This document shows positions 61,201 to 64,000 of a stretch of 64,000 nucleotides of DNA, in pieces. The position numbers were made by a program, and so were the translations under genes. The notes under the pieces were generated by a model, which was given only the letters and a program-made list of their open reading frames with translations, did not search any database and had not been told where the DNA came from. How positions within the stretch are numbered: the stretch's first letter is position 1; every line of letters begins with the position of its first letter. Source of the DNA: Pteria penguin (taxonomy: Eukaryota; Mollusca; Bivalvia; Pterioida; Pteriidae); contig CM068592.1 in assembly GCA_035048485.1 (NCBI GenBank), positions 32,238,001-32,302,000 of the forward strand, read 5' to 3'.

Positions 61201-62494
61201 CAAAGGGCTGACTACTAACCAAATGGACGTATAAGTATGAACCAAGGGCAGAGCTATGCTTGAGGGAAATTCCCATTAGTGTCAGAATGATATTCAAAAT
61301 TTTATCAAAGTAAATTTGAGGTACACATATTGCGGACTATTGCAGTTAAGCACTAAAACTGAATTTGTGATATCATTGGCGTACTAGTAGGGGTCTCGAC
61401 CCAAAGGTTGCAAAATATACAAGAAGATATAAATGTAAGTGCACCATATTTCGACAACTTAAATCATTTATGGTCTAACTTTTTTATGTCCCCGGATCGA
61501 TAGATCGAGGCATATTGTTTTTGTCTTGTTTGTTTGTTGTGAACTTTACTATTGGCTATAACTTTTGAACTGTTAGAGATAGAGACTTCATATTTGACAT
61601 GCGTACTCAACTAATAAAAACCTTCGCGCCAAAAATACCGTTTTGGACTTTGATGCCGCCGGGGGCATTAGTGTTTCACAAACACAACTTGTTTGCTTAT
61701 TTTCAATAATTTTTTTGTCAGTGGGAAAGTCAGCTAACCACGCCATTGTGTTTGCGACATTAATTATAGGAGATAAGAAATATGGTATGCAGCCGTTCTT
61801 TGTACAGCTACGGAGTACTGAGGACCATCAGCCATTACCAGGTGCGTCCTTGTTAAACTTAACAATGTCTATATGTTCTTTTCATACTGAAGTGTTAGCT
61901 ATTCTTTGTTTGTTATCTGAAATAGAATAACTTTGATTTGATTTTATGGAAACTGATGTAAAATTAAGAGAAATAAAGGGGCAATAATGCCACTTCTATA
62001 GGAACTGTGTGACGCTACAGCAAGTTTGATGTAAGGCACCTATTCAAATGGGAAATTAATCTGTATAAGACAATATCGCAAAATTTCAACATGCCTGTTT
62101 CACTTTCATTTTGCAGAAAGATGATGTGAGGTGTAAATTTAAATTCTTGAAGTTCATAAACCAGATAATGTCCTAAATAAAAAGTCCTTTATGTCTACAA
62201 TATAATCCCAAAATGACATCGTCATAATCTGAAAGTGTTTTGTTTTAAATGATTATTTCTTTATACACCAATTTCTAGGACTTATATTGATGGATGTGTT
62301 TATGAAATTGCAATGAATGTGTATGTGTACATATTTACATATCTCACAACATTCTCGAAGGATGTACTTTATATACAGGAAGAAAATTGGGAATGATTGG
62401 CAACCTAATGGGCCGAATTACTTCTGACAATGGGTTCTTGATTATGGATAACATAAGAATTCCTAGAGAAAATATGTTGATGAAAAATGCCCAG
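55224..62494 (+). CDS. ACOX1: Peroxisomal acyl-CoA oxidase, copy C (3' partial)
   Basis: Exons 1-6 of a third gene: 55224-55368, 59748-59910, 60146-60300, 60542-60649, 61722-61841, 62379-62494. Lengths (145, 163, 155, 108, 120, 116) equal those of B exactly. These 807 bases encode residues 1-269, covering the N-terminal helical domain and the start of the FAD-binding beta domain ([38 protein letters not shown]). The rest lies beyond the right edge: exon 7 is expected shortly after 64000, because the last bases match B intron 6 just upstream of its exon 7. It differs from B at only a few residues, for example SVGG for SVDD and LPAAK for LKAAK in exon 3, and Glu for Gly in IPR(E/G)NML, where C carries the family residue. 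Intron sequences are also alike, so the duplication is recent. No frameshift or stop is seen. Confidence 0.93.
55985..56154 (+). mobile_element. RUDI-like SINE, internally deleted
   Basis: Retains A-box-like GGGCTCAGTGGATGAGG, B-box GGGTTCGACTCC, GGTAGGCGTGGCACGTAAAA and GTGACGTGAAACAATAA. The central CATCAGGCAGATG block is missing. Flanks 55967-55984 and 56155-56172 are an 18-bp duplication with two mismatches, so it is older than the 3.8-kb copy. It is inside a 1.1-kb C-only stretch (55735-56848). Confidence 0.8.
57650..57765 (+). repeat. PLE 3' tail fragment
   Basis: GGAGACAAGGTCCCGAGTAT, CTCTGACTGTTAATCAGGAC and AGAGCACGGTTAACTCAGGT, sense strand, ACOX-C intron 1. Confidence 0.55.
58050..58748 (-). 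mobile_element. PLE fragment, same subfamily as 7.3-9.1 kb, ACOX-C intron 1
   Basis: A 151-codon open frame on the - strand (58748-58293) starts just before [12 protein letters not shown], the RT catalytic YxDD motif. It runs through [42 protein letters not shown] and FYGRYETY. The 3' tail (58290-58050) includes the GGTGCCCGGTGAGAG block. It is truncated 5' at the YxDD region. There is no counterpart in intron 1 of copy B. Confidence 0.8.
58945..59410 (+). repeat. PLE 3' tail fragment with polyG interruption
   Basis: CCCTCTGACTATTAGTGGGG block, then GGTGAGTTGGACGTGCGGCC, GTGAACCGTTTAACCACACC and the terminal GTTATACGGCGGAGTCAGGT. A run of T and G at 59179-59200 lies inside. Followed at 59409 by a 29-bp unit (CTTTCATATTGTCTTGATGT...) repeated twice. 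Confidence 0.55.
61484..61696 (+). repeat. Same repeat before ACOX-C exon 5, shortened
   Basis: ATGTCCCCGGATCGATAGAT to CACAAACACAACTTGTTT. It lacks about 50 bp of the middle present in B (the CAAGGTCGATGATTTGTTGA region). Confidence 0.7.
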
Positions 62495-63301
62495 GTTAGT
62501 AACTTTCCATCAATTTTGTTTTGGTAGTATTATAGATTAGACTGTAGAAGTAAAAAGCTAGAAAATAGAGCAGTAGGTATTTAGGAACACCTTTGACTTT
62601 GTTCTGAAGGCAGAGCGACTTTAAGAGAAACTTCTCAGATAGAAATATGTAAGTGGTAGACTAAAATGTAAATAAGGAAGATCTGTATTTGATTCGAGGC
62701 TCTTAAAATGCATAACGACACCTCGTTATCCAGAAAACTGAACGATACTCTCGGTTGAGACCCAACTCAACCTTCTGATCACCGCATTTCACACCAAGAC
62801 TTGTTATTTCCCTGATTCGTCATTTTCTAATGTAGTTCCTTACTCTCTTTGAGAACCTGATTTCATTCACTTTTTGAAGTTCACTGATGCTCCTCATTAG
62901 ATATTCTTTGATTGTTTTCTTTTAATAAACTTTCTTTTATTGTTCTGTTTGTTTTTCCATTTTTGCTGACGTTGTATGCCCTTCGCTTTTATCATTCATT
63001 CGAGTTGGTTCTATCAGTCATCTATCATTCAAAGGGGCTCAAGAGCCGCGATAGAAGAGTAAGCATTCCCTGCTGATCCGTCTATCCCACCATGATGCCA
63101 TAATATTATGATAGGGTTATCTGAGTCAGTATAAATCACAGTAACGCAAAATGATAACGATATCATGGTAGGCAGTATAATGTGAATAACAAGCGAAATA
63201 GAGTTCTACTTTCTTGGTAATTTCTGTGGAATCTCCAATCAGGGTTTTTGGGCTCATTTTCTTCTTTACTTTCCGATTTCTTAGTTTCTTGTTTTTTCTT
63301 T

Positions 63302-63377
<76 letters not shown>
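63302..63377. repeat. (ATC)n(ATT)n tract
   Basis: Trinucleotide run in ACOX-C intron 6; source of a poly-Met frame on the - strand. Confidence 0.95.
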
Positions 63378-63378
<1 letters not shown>

Positions 63379-63489
63379 AACTTAAGGAAATTTAGTATCT
63401 AAACAATATAAAAGAAATCGAGTAAGTTGTGCGGACATGCCATTAAACAAATAATAAGCACAAAAAGACATTTAAGAAGCATTAAATTG

Positions 63490-63675
63490 TGATAAATTAC
63501 AATACCAACTTAAAACGATCAACTTAATTAACAATAGGCACTCGATTGGTGCGGTTATTCTGTTTACGGGCCCACCTTCCTACTCACCACAAAAGCAGTA
63601 TAATGGAAGATTACATATTTACAATTAATGATTAATCGTTCCATTAAAGAACAAAGACCGACAGTTTACTTTGTC
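63490..63675 (-). repeat. Older PLE tail fragment, copy in ACOX-C
   Basis: Counterpart of 35585-35775 with TACCAACTTAAAACGATCAA, GTTTACGGGCCCACCTTCCT and GAACAAAGACCGACAGTTTA; same position relative to exon 6 of its gene. Confidence 0.6.
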
Positions 63676-64000
63676 ATTGACTGATAGAATAACGCCCATC
63701 ATATACATTTTCTTAATCTGTGTTGCATACCAATTACAAAACACAAATTAAGATACTTATTCTATACAAAATCTTTGCCATCATGCATTAAAAAACAGAA
63801 TAATGTGGATCTTAAAACCGCCTCTTTCTCTCTATATTAAAAATTATAATATGAAACCGACGAGTAGTCAAGGAACCATTTTTGTTGCGAACGTGTGTCC
63901 GATTAATGCAATGATCAAGAAAAATACTGAAAATATCTAATATGCCTATACCTTTTGTTACAAATTTAATCTTGATAATTTGCGATTTAGGAGGAAACGA

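Overview
This is eukaryotic (animal) DNA, most likely from a bivalve mollusc. It is AT-rich, genes are split into short exons with GT-AG introns of 0.3 to 6 kb, and introns and intergenic DNA are full of repeats. The mollusc call rests on RUDI-like (V-SINE type) tRNA-derived SINEs, several Penelope-like retroelements, and dispersed repeats of kinds I associate with bivalve genomes (for example the GGATCGATAGATC family). The species cannot be named from the sequence.

The backbone is a head-to-tail array of three peroxisomal acyl-CoA oxidase genes (ACOX1-like), all on the + strand. Copy A (1-16259) enters the window inside exon 2 and runs to its stop. Copy B (23409-44656) is complete: 15 exons, 672 codons. 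Copy C (55224-62494) shows exons 1-6 and continues past the right edge. All compared internal exons have the same length in every copy and only the last exon differs. A ends in Ser-His-Leu and B in Ala-Lys-Leu, both peroxisomal targeting (PTS1) type tripeptides. The enzymes would carry out the first, H2O2-producing step of peroxisomal fatty acid beta-oxidation.

B and C lie in a younger segmental duplication. Its left edge is visible at about 19178 (B side) and 50909 (C side), and homology runs to the end of the window. Mobile DNA has entered the two units independently, so one copy gives the empty site for insertions in the other. Examples are a 2.84-kb Penelope-like element in intron 6 of B, a SINE at 51238 in C, and about 3.7 kb of B-only DNA at 24185-27880.

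Between B and C, on the - strand (45772-50866), lie exons of an unrelated gene with ZU5-like modules. It is broken by a 2.06-kb TTAA-flanked inverted-repeat element and ends near the duplication breakpoint. One of its splice acceptors is present in three tandem copies.

Other repeats include a pogo/Tigger-like MITE, a Harbinger-like MITE, a 20-bp minisatellite, an array of 21-bp units resembling the tRNA A-box, and more than ten copies of a repeat that is the 3' tail of a Penelope-like element. I saw no prokaryotic genes, CRISPR array, rRNA or free-standing tRNA gene. I do not claim a new biological system; the most unusual items are the triplicated splice acceptor, the A-box-like array and the dated insertions in the ACOX array.
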